A stretch of 64,000 nucleotides of DNA from Candidatus Pelagibacter sp. (GTDB taxonomy: Bacteria; Pseudomonadota; Alphaproteobacteria; Pelagibacterales; Pelagibacteraceae), in assembly GCA_028222445.1 (NCBI GenBank), contig JAOISU010000002.1, forward strand, positions 47,839-111,838, given 5' to 3'. A program made the position numbers and the translations under genes. The notes beneath the pieces were generated by a model, which searched no databases, was not told the origin of the DNA, and was given only the letters and a program-made list of their open reading frames with translations. Each line of letters starts with the position of its first letter. Position 1 is the first letter of the stretch. Positions 30,680-39,296 of the stretch are shown piece after piece.

Positions 30680-32451
30680 TAGTAAACTCTTTCTTGAGGT
30701 GGAAAGTATTGAACTTCATTTGTTAAAGTTGTTTTAGTAACTGGTCTATATCCAATTTTTGAATCTTTTCCATTGCACCAAGCAATAGTGTGTTGCATAA
30801 ATTTTTCATCATCTCTTTTTGGAAAATCTTCTCTTGCATGCGCACCTCTACTCTCTTGTCTATTATAAGCAGAGTCCACTGTTGTAATTGCTTGTCTTAT
30901 CAAATTGTCAAATTCCAATGTTTCCACCAAATCAGTATTGAAAACAAGTGACTTATCTTTTACAGAAATTGATTCCATTCCATCGTATGCTTTTCTAATA
31001 TTATCAACACCCTCTTTAAGCGTTTTTTCTGTTCTAAAAACAGCACACTTTGATTGCATAGTTTTTTGCATTGAAAGTCTAAGTTCTGCAGTACTATTTT
31101 CACCATTAGAGTTTCTTAATTTATCAAATCTTTCTAAGCATTTTTCTGTTTCAGTCTCTCCTATATCCTCGTGTGGAGTTCCTGGTTTTACAAGTTCTGC
31201 AGCTCTCTTGGCTGCAGCTCTTCCAAATACAACTAGGTCAATTAAAGAATTAGATCCCAATCTATTTGCTCCATGAACAGAAACACAGGCAGCCTCACCA
31301 ATTGCCATTAATCCTGGAACTGTTTCAGAATCATTTCCTGTTAATACTTCAGCTTTATAGTTTGTTGGGATACCTCCCATATTGTAATGAACAGTGGGCA
31401 CTACTGGTATTGGCTCCTTAGTTACATCAACATTTGCAAATAATCTTGCTGCTTCCGTTATTCCTGGCAGTCTACTTTCAATAATACTTTTATCTAAATG
31501 ACTTAAGTGTAAGTGAACATGATCTTGTTCTTTACCCACACCTCTTCCTTCATTAATCTCAATTGACATAGATCTACTTACTACATCTCTAGATGCTAAG
31601 TCTTTAGCTTTTGGCGCATAACGCTCCATAAATCTTTCACCTTTTGAATTAACTAAATAGCCACCTTCTCCTCTAACACCTTCAGAAATTAAAGTTCCGT
31701 GTCCATAAATTCCAGTTGGATGAAATTGTACAAATTCCATATCTTGTAATGGTAAACCTGCTCTTAAAACCATTGCATTTCCATCTCCAGTACAAGTGTG
31801 TGCTGAAGTAGCAGAATAATAAGCTTTTCCATAACCCCCTGTTGCAATTATTGTGCTGTGCGCTCTAAATCTATGAATTGTTCCATCATTTAAATTCCAA
31901 GCAATAAGACCTTTGCATTCACCATCCTTCATTAATAAATCTAAAGCAAAATATTCAATAAAAAACTCAGTGTTATGTTTTAAAGCTTGTCCATAAAGAG
32001 TATGAAGTATTGCGTGTCCAGTTCTATCTGCAGCTGCACATGTTCTTTGAACAATTCCATTACCATAATTTTTTGTCATTCCACCAAAAGGTCTTTGGTA
32101 AATTTTGCCATCATCAGTTCTGCTAAATGGAACTCCATATTTTTCTAACTCTATAACAGCAGCTGGAGCTTCTTTACAAAGATACTCAATGCTATCTTGG
32201 TCACCTAACCAGTCAGCACCTTTAACAGTATCATACATATGCCAACGCCAATCATCTTCACCCATATTACCTAGAGATGCAGAAATTCCTCCTTGAGCAG
32301 CCGAGGTATGACTTCTTGTTGGAAATACTTTTGAAATGCAGGCTGTCTTTAAACCAGCTTCACTTAAACCAACTGCGGCTCTTAGACCTGAGCCTCCCGC
32401 ACCAAGTACGATGACATCATATTCATGGTCTATTATTTTATATGAGCTCAT
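30679..32451 (-). CDS. sdhA: Succinate dehydrogenase flavoprotein subunit
   Basis: FAD subunit oxidising succinate to fumarate. FAD binds at [17 protein letters not shown], with the covalent-attachment histidine in [12 protein letters not shown]. Active-site stretches are [20 protein letters not shown] and [30 protein letters not shown] is conserved. Length 590 aa is normal. Overlaps of one base with both sdhD and sdhB indicate a tight operon. Confidence 0.98.
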   Translation of the reverse strand: MSSYKIIDHEYDVIVLGAGGSGLRAAVGLSEAGLKTACISKVFPTRSHTSAAQGGISASLGNMGEDDWRWHMYDTVKGADWLGDQDSIEYLCKEAPAAVIELEKYGVPFSRTDDGKIYQRPFGGMTKNYGNGIVQRTCAAADRTGHAILHTLYGQALKHNTEFFIEYFALDLLMKDGECKGLIAWNLNDGTIHRFRAHSTIIATGGYGKAYYSATSAHTCTGDGNAMVLRAGLPLQDMEFVQFHPTGIYGHGTLISEGVRGEGGYLVNSKGERFMERYAPKAKDLASRDVVSRSMSIEINEGRGVGKEQDHVHLHLSHLDKSIIESRLPGITEAARLFANVDVTKEPIPVVPTVHYNMGGIPTNYKAEVLTGNDSETVPGLMAIGEAACVSVHGANRLGSNSLIDLVVFGRAAAKRAAELVKPGTPHEDIGETETEKCLERFDKLRNSNGENSTAELRLSMQKTMQSKCAVFRTEKTLKEGVDNIRKAYDGMESISVKDKSLVFNTDLVETLEFDNLIRQAITTVDSAYNRQESRGAHAREDFPKRDDEKFMQHTIAWCNGKDSKIGYRPVTKTTLTNEVQYFPPQERVY

Positions 32452-32777
32452 TAGTTTAAATTCAATATTACAATTATTGTTATTATTGGCATTATTATAG
32501 CAAAAATATTAAGTACTTTGTTTGCGGCATTTTTGATTTTTTCATTCTGAATATAATCTTCAAATACCTCGCTAATACTTAGGGCAGAAAAAAAGTAAGC
32601 AAATACTAGTGTTAAAGAAACTAAAATTTTAGATGGTTGAGTAGTAAAGAAATTAACAACCTCAATATAATCTTTATCAAAAATTGAAACTAAATTTAGA
32701 ATAAACCAAATCATTAAAGGTACTAAAATTACTGAACTAATTTTCATGAACAGCCATTTTTTTGTTACAGAGTTCAT
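32451..32777 (-). CDS. sdhD: Succinate dehydrogenase membrane anchor SdhD (lacks histidine)
   Basis: Small membrane anchor of complex II with three hydrophobic segments, identified by position between sdhC and sdhA and by the quinone-site motif EDYI (Asp74-Tyr75). The family normally has a histidine 11 residues before that aspartate, which binds heme b; here position 63 is Phe (in YFFSALSIS). The whole 108-aa protein contains no histidine, so heme ligation must differ from E. coli or depend on SdhC alone. Spacing to sdhC is 1 nt, and it overlaps sdhA by one base. Confidence 0.85.
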   Translation of the reverse strand: MNSVTKKWLFMKISSVILVPLMIWFILNLVSIFDKDYIEVVNFFTTQPSKILVSLTLVFAYFFSALSISEVFEDYIQNEKIKNAANKVLNIFAIIMPIITIIVILNLN

Positions 32778-32778
32778 T

Positions 32779-33162
32779 TTAAATAAAATTCCTTCCTAAT
32801 AGATAAAATAGAATTGTAAAAAAAATAGATCCAAAAATTACCAATAAACCTGTAATCTTTGTGGTCTTTAGTTCAAAACCATAACCAAGATCCATTACTA
32901 AATGTCTTATTTCACTCAATACCTGAAAGCTAAAAGACCAAGTTAAACAAATAATAATAAATTTTCCAAAAATAGATTGCAAAAATAATTTTGTTAGGTC
33001 GTAACTAGATTCTCCTAACAACAAAGAAAATATCCAAAAACAAATTACTGTTATTGCAAATATATTAACTATTCCTGTAATCCTATGAGAAATAGAAACC
33101 AAAGAAGATATGTGCCATCTATAAATTTGAATGTGTGGTGATAAAGGGTTGTTATTATCCAT
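32779..33162 (-). CDS. sdhC: Succinate dehydrogenase cytochrome b556 subunit
   Basis: Heme-binding membrane subunit. SPHIQIYRWHISSLVSISHR, then ITG, is the family signature at the N-terminus, and the heme-ligand histidine is in LSEIRHLVMDLGYGFE. Three membrane segments are visible. The 127-aa length is normal. Its start overlaps the end of asd by 8 nt, so it is translated with the genes upstream. Confidence 0.94.
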   Translation of the reverse strand: MDNNNPLSPHIQIYRWHISSLVSISHRITGIVNIFAITVICFWIFSLLLGESSYDLTKLFLQSIFGKFIIICLTWSFSFQVLSEIRHLVMDLGYGFELKTTKITGLLVIFGSIFFTILFYLLGRNFI

Positions 33163-34156
33163 TATTCTTCCTAATTAAAAGCTCAGCTATTTCTACTGCA
33201 TTCAGTGCGGCACCTCTTAATAAATTATCTGATACTATCCACATATTGAGTGTATTTTTTTTTGTTTTATCTTCTCTAATCCTAGAAATATAAGTTTCAT
33301 TTTTACCTTCTGCCTCTAAAGGAGTAATGTAACCTCCATCTTCTCTTTTATCATACACCTCACATCCCTCTGCACTATCTAATAAAGAGTGTATTGTTTG
33401 TAAGCTAAATGGTTTTTCAAATTCAATATTTACAGATTCAGCATGAGAAACTAGCACTGGAATTCTTACGCATGTTGCAGTTAGCTCAATTTTGTCATCT
33501 AAAATCTTTTTTGTTTCGTTAACCATCTTTAATTCTTCTTTTGTATAACCATCATCTGCAAAAACATCTATGTGAGGAATTGCATTAAATGCTATTTGTT
33601 TAGTAAAATTTTTAGAATTTATTTTCTTTTTATCTAATGATAATTTAGTTTGTTCAATCAATTCATCCATTGATGCTTTACCACCACCAGATACAGATTG
33701 ATAAGTTGATATAACTACTCTTTTTATATTAAATTCATCATGTAAGGGTTTTAGAGCTATTACTAATTGTGCTGTAGAACAGTTTGGATTAGCAATAATA
33801 TTTTTTTTTAAAACATTAATTGCTTCTGGATTCACTTGTGGAACAATTAAAGGTACATCTTGATCCATTCTGAAAAAGCTAGAATTGTCAATTACTGTAG
33901 TATGTTTTGCTGCTTTTTCTGCATATTTTTCTGATATTTTTCCACCAGCTGCAAAAAAGGTAATTTCAGCTTTTGAGAAATCATAAGTCTCTAAGTTAAA
34001 AATCTCATGCTCCTTACCATTAAAATTTACTTTTTGACCAGCACTCCTTGGAGAGGCAACTAAAAATAATTGGTCTATTGAAATTTTTTTCTGCTCTAAT
34101 ACTTCGAGCATTTTTCTTCCAACATTACCTGTGGCTCCTACAATTGCTATATTCAT
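33155..34156 (-). CDS. asd: Aspartate-semialdehyde dehydrogenase
   Basis: Reduces aspartyl phosphate to aspartate semialdehyde, the branch point to lysine/diaminopimelate, threonine and methionine. NADP binds at VGATGNVGRKMLEVL. The catalytic Cys126 is in NPNCSTAQLVIALKPLHD, and the base is in VLVSHAESVNIEF. Length 333 aa is typical. It lies 20 nt after dmdA and overlaps sdhC; an asd gene inside a dmdA-sdh run is a curious arrangement. Confidence 0.96.
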   Translation of the reverse strand: MNIAIVGATGNVGRKMLEVLEQKKISIDQLFLVASPRSAGQKVNFNGKEHEIFNLETYDFSKAEITFFAAGGKISEKYAEKAAKHTTVIDNSSFFRMDQDVPLIVPQVNPEAINVLKKNIIANPNCSTAQLVIALKPLHDEFNIKRVVISTYQSVSGGGKASMDELIEQTKLSLDKKKINSKNFTKQIAFNAIPHIDVFADDGYTKEELKMVNETKKILDDKIELTATCVRIPVLVSHAESVNIEFEKPFSLQTIHSLLDSAEGCEVYDKREDGGYITPLEAEGKNETYISRIREDKTKKNTLNMWIVSDNLLRGAALNAVEIAELLIRKNNG

Positions 34157-34176
34157 GATATTATTTTACTTTTATA

Positions 34177-35286
34177 CTAGATGAAGGGTAAATCACAAAC
34201 GTTTCCATTAATGGTATTATCGTTTATTTGAATTTTAAAGCCTTGAGATGCTTCCCAGTGGGATTTCTTGATCATTGCTATGCCTATAACCTTTTGAAAA
34301 TGAGGCGAATAACAAGCCGATCTTAATTCACCAATCACATTATTATTTTCATCATATATGTTTTTTGATCCAGTAAGACTAATTTCTTTTATATCAATTT
34401 TAACTCCCCTTAATTTTTTTTGGGGTCCTTTTAATTTTATTTCTTTCAATTTTTCTTTTCCTAAAAAATTTATATCACTATCTAAGCTAACATATTGATC
34501 AAAACCACATTCAAATGGATTATCGTTATTATCAAAGTCATTACCATAAGATAACAGCGCACTCTCAATTCTCTCTATTAAATTTGGACATCCTGGCCCT
34601 ACATTAAATTCTTTTCCAACTTCAAAAAGATGGTCATATAATTTTTGTCCTGACTGTGGGTTTTCAACGTATACCTCATATCCTCCTTGTTTAGACCATC
34701 CTGATCTAGCTATAAGGTGCTTTGTGCCCTCAAAATCAAAATAATCAAACCCAAAAAATTTTAGCTCAGTAATTTTTTTTCCAAAAACTTTTTCCATTAA
34801 CGCAAAGGATTTTGGACCTTGTATTGCCATAATATCAACTACTGGTTCTACAATTTTAACATCAAATTTGTGTCCTGATGCTAAGCCTTTGGCAAAAAAG
34901 ATTACATCTGAATCTGCTATTGATATCCACCATTTATTTTCATCAAGTTTTAAAACAACTGGGTCATTAACTAAATTTCCATTTTCATCTATTATTGGAC
35001 AATAATAACATCTGCCTATTTTAGATTTTGATAGATCCCGGCATGTCATCAATTGTACTAACTCTGCCGAGTCTTTTCCTGATATTTCTACTTGTCTTTC
35101 TGCAGCAACATCCCATATCTGAACATGTTCTTTTAAATGTTTGTAGCTATCTTCTATTGATCCAAATGCAGCAGGTAACAACATATGATTATATATTGTG
35201 TATGCTGTGACTCCTTGCTTCTCTATTCTTGAGGTATAAGGAGTACTTCTTAATCTTCTTGATTTTGCTATTGAAAAATTTTTCAT
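34177..35286 (-). CDS. dmdA: Dimethylsulfoniopropionate demethylase
   Basis: Tetrahydrofolate-dependent DmdA moves a methyl group from DMSP to THF, giving methylmercaptopropionate. It is a GcvT-like protein and at 369 aa has the length of the P. ubique enzyme, which I recall as nearly identical over most of its length (for example [53 protein letters not shown]). THF chemistry follows from homology. The ATG at 35286 overlaps the stop of a broken hydrolase reading frame by 4 nt (ATGA), so that remnant may still carry the translation-coupling context. asd and sdhCDAB follow on the same strand. Confidence 0.95.
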   Translation of the reverse strand: MKNFSIAKSRRLRSTPYTSRIEKQGVTAYTIYNHMLLPAAFGSIEDSYKHLKEHVQIWDVAAERQVEISGKDSAELVQLMTCRDLSKSKIGRCYYCPIIDENGNLVNDPVVLKLDENKWWISIADSDVIFFAKGLASGHKFDVKIVEPVVDIMAIQGPKSFALMEKVFGKKITELKFFGFDYFDFEGTKHLIARSGWSKQGGYEVYVENPQSGQKLYDHLFEVGKEFNVGPGCPNLIERIESALLSYGNDFDNNDNPFECGFDQYVSLDSDINFLGKEKLKEIKLKGPQKKLRGVKIDIKEISLTGSKNIYDENNNVIGELRSACYSPHFQKVIGIAMIKKSHWEASQGFKIQINDNTINGNVCDLPFI

Positions 35287-35579
35287 TTTTTTAAAAATTC
35301 AGAGATCTTTTCTCTCATTTCAAAAGCTTTTTCAAACATAATCATGTGTCCACAATCTTTTATTATATGAGTTTTTGAATTAAGAACGAGCTCTGCAAAT
35401 TTCTTACCTTTTTCAATATTAACCATCTTATCTAGCTCACCAAAGATAAATAATGTGGGACACTTGATTGACTTTAACGCCTCAGATCCATTTTTATAAT
35501 TATTACAAGCTATAAGATCGATCCAATCCGTTTTTGTAATTCTGGACCTACTGTTTGTCTGGCTGCTTTTTTTAGTGAC
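35283..35579 (-). pseudogene. Truncated alpha/beta-hydrolase, C-terminal remnant only
   Basis: A frame open for 98 codons before TGA at 35283-35285 encodes the C-terminal end of an alpha/beta-hydrolase. WIDLIACNNYKNGSEALKSI is followed by KCPTLFIFGELDKMV (strand 6 and the acid Asp), then THIIKDCGHMIMFEKAFEM with the catalytic His in DCGHM. The N-terminal core with the nucleophile elbow is missing, and no ATG, GTG or TTG start exists before the middle of the fragment. Upstream it runs into the helicase gene in a different frame (overlap about 35510-35579). I read it as the scar of a deletion joining two genes. Its stop overlaps the dmdA start. Confidence 0.75.
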
Positions 35580-37147
35580 TTAATATCAGTTTCCAAGGCT
35601 CCAACTTTTAAATCCATTTCAAATTTCAAGCCTTTTAAGCTCCCAATAAATTGATCATCAATTATTACTTTATTATCTTCCATTATCTCAGTTTTAAATT
35701 CTATATCTTGTTTTAATCCTCTTGCTAGCACACTGGCTCTTTTGTCGATAAAAGTTTTGGTAAGCTCCTCATGTAATCTATCAGACAATCTATCTTCTAA
35801 TAATTTTGTTTTTTCAATCCAATACCTCTGATTTTCAACCCAGTTAATTTTATTAGAAACATATGACCAAGTTCTAACATTTGCAATTCTATTTGATAAA
35901 GAATCTACATTTCCTTCTAATTTATCTAATTTCATCAGTTGTAGACGCATAAAATCATTAGTAATTCTGCCTTCTTTACTATTTAAAAAACCAAAAACTT
36001 TACTCACAACCTCTATATGATTGCCATACGTCTTTTTTACAAAGTCAGGTATTTGACAGCATTCCCACAGCAATTCTAGGGTCTCTTTATTGTTTTCAAT
36101 ATTAAATCTTTTTAAATCTTTTAAAAAATATCTTAAAACCTTTTCATCTCCACACTCATGTATTTTTCTTAACCAATGTGTATTTGGTTTTTCTTCTAGT
36201 GATTTAATTAAACTTAAAGCATTATTAAAATTTAAATTTGAATTTCTCCAAAACAACATTCTAATCTCTTCAAATTTATGACCTTCAAGTAATTCAACTT
36301 CTTCCGCAGCAATTTCTTTGCAATCTCCAGTAATACCAAAATTTCCATCATTTAAATATCTGCCTGCTCTTCCAGCTATTTGACCAATCTCAGAAATATT
36401 GAGGCGTCTTTGTTTTTTTCCATCAAATTTTTTTAAATTTGAGAAATAGACATTTTCTAGATCCATATTAATACCCATTCCTATCGCATCAGTAGCAACT
36501 AGAAAATCAACATCACCTGATTGATAAAGTTCTACTTGTGCGTTTCTAGTTTTTGGACTTAAAGAACCCATAACTATTGCTGCTCCACCCTTTTGTCTCC
36601 TTACAAGTTCTGCGATTGCATAAACTTCTTCAGTAGAAAAAGCTATTATAGCTGTTTTTCTATTTATTCTTGAAATCTTTTTATGGCCCACATATGAAAG
36701 TTTAGAAAGTCTTTCTCTATTAATGAATTCTGTATCTTCATCTAATTTGTTTATGATATTTTTAATAGTGCTAGACCCCATAAACATAGTTAGCTTTTCT
36801 CCACGAAGATTTAATAGTCTGTCAGTAAAAATATGACCTCTTTCATGATCTGCACACATTTGTATTTCGTCAATTCCAACGAAATCTAAATGTTTGTTAA
36901 CTGGCATTGACTCTACCGTACAAAGAAAATATTTTGCATTTGTGGGAATAATTTTTTCTTCACCAGTAATTAGTGCAACTTTATCTAGGCTAATTTTTTT
37001 TATTATCTTGTCATATACCTCTCTTGCGAGCAGTCTTAATGGAAAACCAATCATTCCCGAATCAAATGATAGCATTGTTACAATCGCTAAATAGGTTTTG
37101 CCAGTGTTAGTTGGACCGAGAACAGCAGTAATTTTATTTTTACTCAT
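35510..37147 (-). CDS. Superfamily 2 (SUV3-like) helicase, apparently C-terminally shortened
   Basis: RNA/DNA helicase of the type common in Alphaproteobacteria, related to mitochondrial SUV3. Walker A is GPTNTGKT (residues 11-18); the DEAH-like box is FVGIDEIQMCADHERGH; motifs V and VI are FLVATDAIGMGINMDLE and GQIAGRAGRYL. A helical accessory region follows. The protein ends at residue 545 with ARQTVGPELQKRIGSIL. From memory, relatives continue well beyond this point, and the last ~20 codons overlap the hydrolase remnant, so the C-terminus was probably cut by the same deletion. The helicase core is intact and may still work. Confidence 0.9.
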   Translation of the reverse strand: MSKNKITAVLGPTNTGKTYLAIVTMLSFDSGMIGFPLRLLAREVYDKIIKKISLDKVALITGEEKIIPTNAKYFLCTVESMPVNKHLDFVGIDEIQMCADHERGHIFTDRLLNLRGEKLTMFMGSSTIKNIINKLDEDTEFINRERLSKLSYVGHKKISRINRKTAIIAFSTEEVYAIAELVRRQKGGAAIVMGSLSPKTRNAQVELYQSGDVDFLVATDAIGMGINMDLENVYFSNLKKFDGKKQRRLNISEIGQIAGRAGRYLNDGNFGITGDCKEIAAEEVELLEGHKFEEIRMLFWRNSNLNFNNALSLIKSLEEKPNTHWLRKIHECGDEKVLRYFLKDLKRFNIENNKETLELLWECCQIPDFVKKTYGNHIEVVSKVFGFLNSKEGRITNDFMRLQLMKLDKLEGNVDSLSNRIANVRTWSYVSNKINWVENQRYWIEKTKLLEDRLSDRLHEELTKTFIDKRASVLARGLKQDIEFKTEIMEDNKVIIDDQFIGSLKGLKFEMDLKVGALETDIKSLKKAARQTVGPELQKRIGSIL

Positions 37148-37168
37148 TTCTATTTATGGTACCTTTAA

Positions 37169-37199
37169 TTTATACCCCACCATATGTTGTTAGTGACAA
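37169..37199 (-). promoter_or_regulatory. Possible promoter of the helicase-dmdA-asd-sdh run
   Basis: On the minus strand TTGTCA (37199-37194) and TATAAA (37174-37169) resemble -35 and -10 boxes with a slightly long 19-nt spacer, about 20 nt before the helicase ATG. The rest of the 134-nt gap (37148-37281) shows no gene or clear structure. Confidence 0.3.
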
Positions 37200-37281
37200 A
37201 GAACAAAAATAGGTTAAAACATGACCGAATCGTAAGGGAAAAAGTTCTCATTTTTTTGTTTAATATTAGATTTGTTAAAAC

Positions 37282-37707
37282 TTAACCACCAGGACCTAAA
37301 TTAGATGGTTTTATTTTTAGAATTTTCCACAAACCTGATGCTGAAGTTATAATTTTATCGTTACACTTTAGCTCACAAAATAAAAATACTAGTGTATTTG
37401 TTTTTTTTAATATTTTTGTAAAACCAATTATTTCATCACCTACTTTTGAAGAACCAATAAATTTTAAATCTAAAGAAATAGTTACACACGGTGCATTTCC
37501 AGCAGCCCTGTGTACTGCTGTGCCTGCTCCTGCATCGATTAAAGCTGAAAGAAAACCTCCATGGGTAATTCCAGCAGCATTTAAATGATTTTTATTAATT
37601 GTAGTTTTAAATTCATATTCAGTATCAGAAATAGTTCGGAATAAAACACCACCGTTGTGCTGCATAAAGCCAGGTTTAATACTTATCTGTTCAAATTTTT
37701 TGCTCAT
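37282..37707 (-). CDS. PaaI-family hotdog thioesterase
   Basis: Small acyl-CoA thioesterase-like hotdog protein. The family core is AAGITHGGFLSALIDAGAG with the helix aspartate, followed by VTISLDLKFIGSSKVGDEII. Length 141 aa is typical. The substrate is unknown. It is the last gene after tRNA-Arg and a possible 32-aa peptide on the same strand, whose stop lies 6 nt before this ATG. Confidence 0.88.
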   Translation of the reverse strand: MSKKFEQISIKPGFMQHNGGVLFRTISDTEYEFKTTINKNHLNAAGITHGGFLSALIDAGAGTAVHRAAGNAPCVTISLDLKFIGSSKVGDEIIGFTKILKKTNTLVFLFCELKCNDKIITSASGLWKILKIKPSNLGPGG

Positions 37708-37713
37708 GGTTAT

Positions 37714-37812
37714 TTATAATGTGAAAGTTAAAATTAATAAAATTATAAAAACTATAATAAAAAAATATATTACTGATTTTTGTAGTGATGATTTTAATAA
37801 CCAATCTAACAT
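37714..37812 (-). CDS. Candidate 32-aa single-span membrane peptide
   Basis: A short frame starts with ATG at 37812, preceded by AAGGAT at a suitable distance, and ends with TAA at 37714-37716. The product has an amphipathic start (MLDWLLKSSLQKS) and one very hydrophobic span (VIYFFIIVFIILLILTFTL). It lies between the tRNA-Arg 3' end and the thioesterase, with 16 and 6 nt spacing. Short hydrophobic frames arise by chance in AT-rich DNA, so this is a candidate only. Confidence 0.4.
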   Translation of the reverse strand: MLDWLLKSSLQKSVIYFFIIVFIILLILTFTL

Positions 37813-37828
37813 TTTATTTTATCCTTTT

Positions 37829-37905
37829 TGGTGGACCGCCCAGAACTCGAATCTGGAATCTCCCGGTTCGTAGCCGAGCGCCTTATCCAATTTGGCCAGC
37901 GGTCC
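37829..37905 (-). tRNA. tRNA-Arg (anticodon ACG)
   Basis: On the minus strand the acceptor stem GGACCGC pairs with GCGGTCC. The anticodon arm is CTCGG-CTACGAA-CCGGG, giving anticodon ACG, which reads CGN arginine codons after conversion of A34 to inosine. The T arm CCAGA-TTCGAGT-TCTGG is perfect. The 74-nt body is followed by CCA, so the 3' end appears to be encoded. Confidence 0.96.
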
Positions 37906-37979
37906 TTATTAAATAATTTACCCAACATATCAAAGTTTTTAATGTAAATTAACTTATAAAATATTATGATGTATTAGCA

Positions 37980-39167
37980 ATGACCAAAAAATCAAATGAT
38001 GTGGTGATTACAGCTGCATTGAGGACACCAATAGGCTCATATAAGGGATCGCTAAAAGATATTAGTGCTGAAAAATTAGGTGCATCAACTATTAAAGAGG
38101 TAATCATTAGATCAGATTTAAAACCTAACGAAATTGATGAGATAATCATGGGTCACGTTCTTACTGCTGGACTTGGACAAAATCCGGCAAGACAGGCATC
38201 AATTTATGCTGGAGTTCCAATTTCAAAACCTGCCCATATTATTAATCAAGTATGTGGATCTGGATTAAGAGCAATAGTTTCAGGATATCAATCAATCAAA
38301 TTAGGAGAAAATAATATTATTATTGCAGGTGGTCAGGAAAACATGTCTAGGGCACCTCACTCTATATTCTTTAGAGAAGATAAAAGATTAGATGAAAAAA
38401 AACTATTAGATACAATGCTAAAAGATGGATTAATAGACTCATTTAACAATTATCACATGGGAGTTACTGCTGAAAATATTGCTGAAAAATATAAAATTTC
38501 TAGGGATGAACAAGATATTTTTGCTTTAAATTCTCAAGAAAAAACTCAGAAAGCAATAAGTAAAAATAAATTTGATAATGAAATAATCAAATTAGAATTT
38601 AATATTGATAATCATAAATTAATTCTGGGGAAAGATGAACATCCAAGAGATGATTTAAATATAGAAGATTTAAAAAAATTAAAAACTGTATTTAAAAATA
38701 ATGGAACAGTCACAGCAGGAAATTCATCAGGAATAAATGATGGTGCAGCAGCAACTGTATTGATGTCAAGAGAAGAAGCAGAACTACGAGGCATTGAACC
38801 ATTAGCGAAGATAACATCTTGGGCAACTTGTGGGGTCGATCCAGCATTAATGGGACTGGGTCCAATTCAGGCTATTAATATGGCATTAAAAAAGGCTGGC
38901 TGGAATATTGAAGATATTGATCTATTTGAAATTAATGAGGCTTTTGCAGCACAATGTATTGCAGTTATAAGGGAACTTAAAATACCAAAAAAAATTGTTA
39001 ACGTTAATGGTGGTGCAATCGCATTAGGTCATCCAATTGGCGCATCTGGAGCTAGAATAATGGTAACCTTAATTCATGAAATGATTAGAGAGAACAAAAG
39101 TAAGGGCTGTGCCTCTCTTTGTATTGGTGGTGGAATGGGCATAGCTATGTGCATTGAAAGAACTTAA
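37980..39167 (+). CDS. Acetyl-CoA acetyltransferase (thiolase)
   Basis: Thiolase that condenses two acetyl-CoA or cleaves acetoacetyl-CoA. The nucleophile Cys92 is in NQVCGSGLRAIV; the histidine is in ALGHPIGASGARI; the second cysteine is in CIGGGMGIAMCIE. Length 395 aa matches the PhaA/AtoB group. No other polyhydroxybutyrate or ketone-body gene lies nearby, so the pathway is open (acetoacetate use or fatty-acid/amino-acid breakdown). It is divergent from the tRNA/thioesterase unit. Confidence 0.93.
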   Translation: MTKKSNDVVITAALRTPIGSYKGSLKDISAEKLGASTIKEVIIRSDLKPNEIDEIIMGHVLTAGLGQNPARQASIYAGVPISKPAHIINQVCGSGLRAIVSGYQSIKLGENNIIIAGGQENMSRAPHSIFFREDKRLDEKKLLDTMLKDGLIDSFNNYHMGVTAENIAEKYKISRDEQDIFALNSQEKTQKAISKNKFDNEIIKLEFNIDNHKLILGKDEHPRDDLNIEDLKKLKTVFKNNGTVTAGNSSGINDGAAATVLMSREEAELRGIEPLAKITSWATCGVDPALMGLGPIQAINMALKKAGWNIEDIDLFEINEAFAAQCIAVIRELKIPKKIVNVNGGAIALGHPIGASGARIMVTLIHEMIRENKSKGCASLCIGGGMGIAMCIERT

Positions 39168-39219
39168 AACTTTATTTTTATATAAATTGATAAGATTTAT
39201 TAATTTTTTAAATAAAGTT
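39168..39219 (+). terminator. AT-rich nested hairpins after the thiolase gene
   Basis: AACTTTATTT (39168-39177) can pair perfectly with AAATAAAGTT (39210-39219), and inside this an ATAAAT/ATTTAT hairpin is followed by TTTTTT. It may end the thiolase transcript before aceE. With no GC pairs in the inner stem, support is weak. Confidence 0.35.
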
Positions 39220-39296
39220 GTTACAAAAAAGCCTATTTATTTCCATAAAATAATACCAATGTTAGGTTATATTCAGTGTATAAGTCATTTTAATAT

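Noticed and set aside
37148..37281. A riboswitch or small RNA upstream of the helicase/dmdA run
   Set aside because: No recognisable SAM, glycine or other aptamer core was visible on either strand.
37655..37873. 72-aa plus-strand open frame over the thioesterase start and tRNA-Arg
   Set aside because: It runs antisense through a tRNA and a conserved hotdog gene; its translation shows no domain, so it is a shadow frame.
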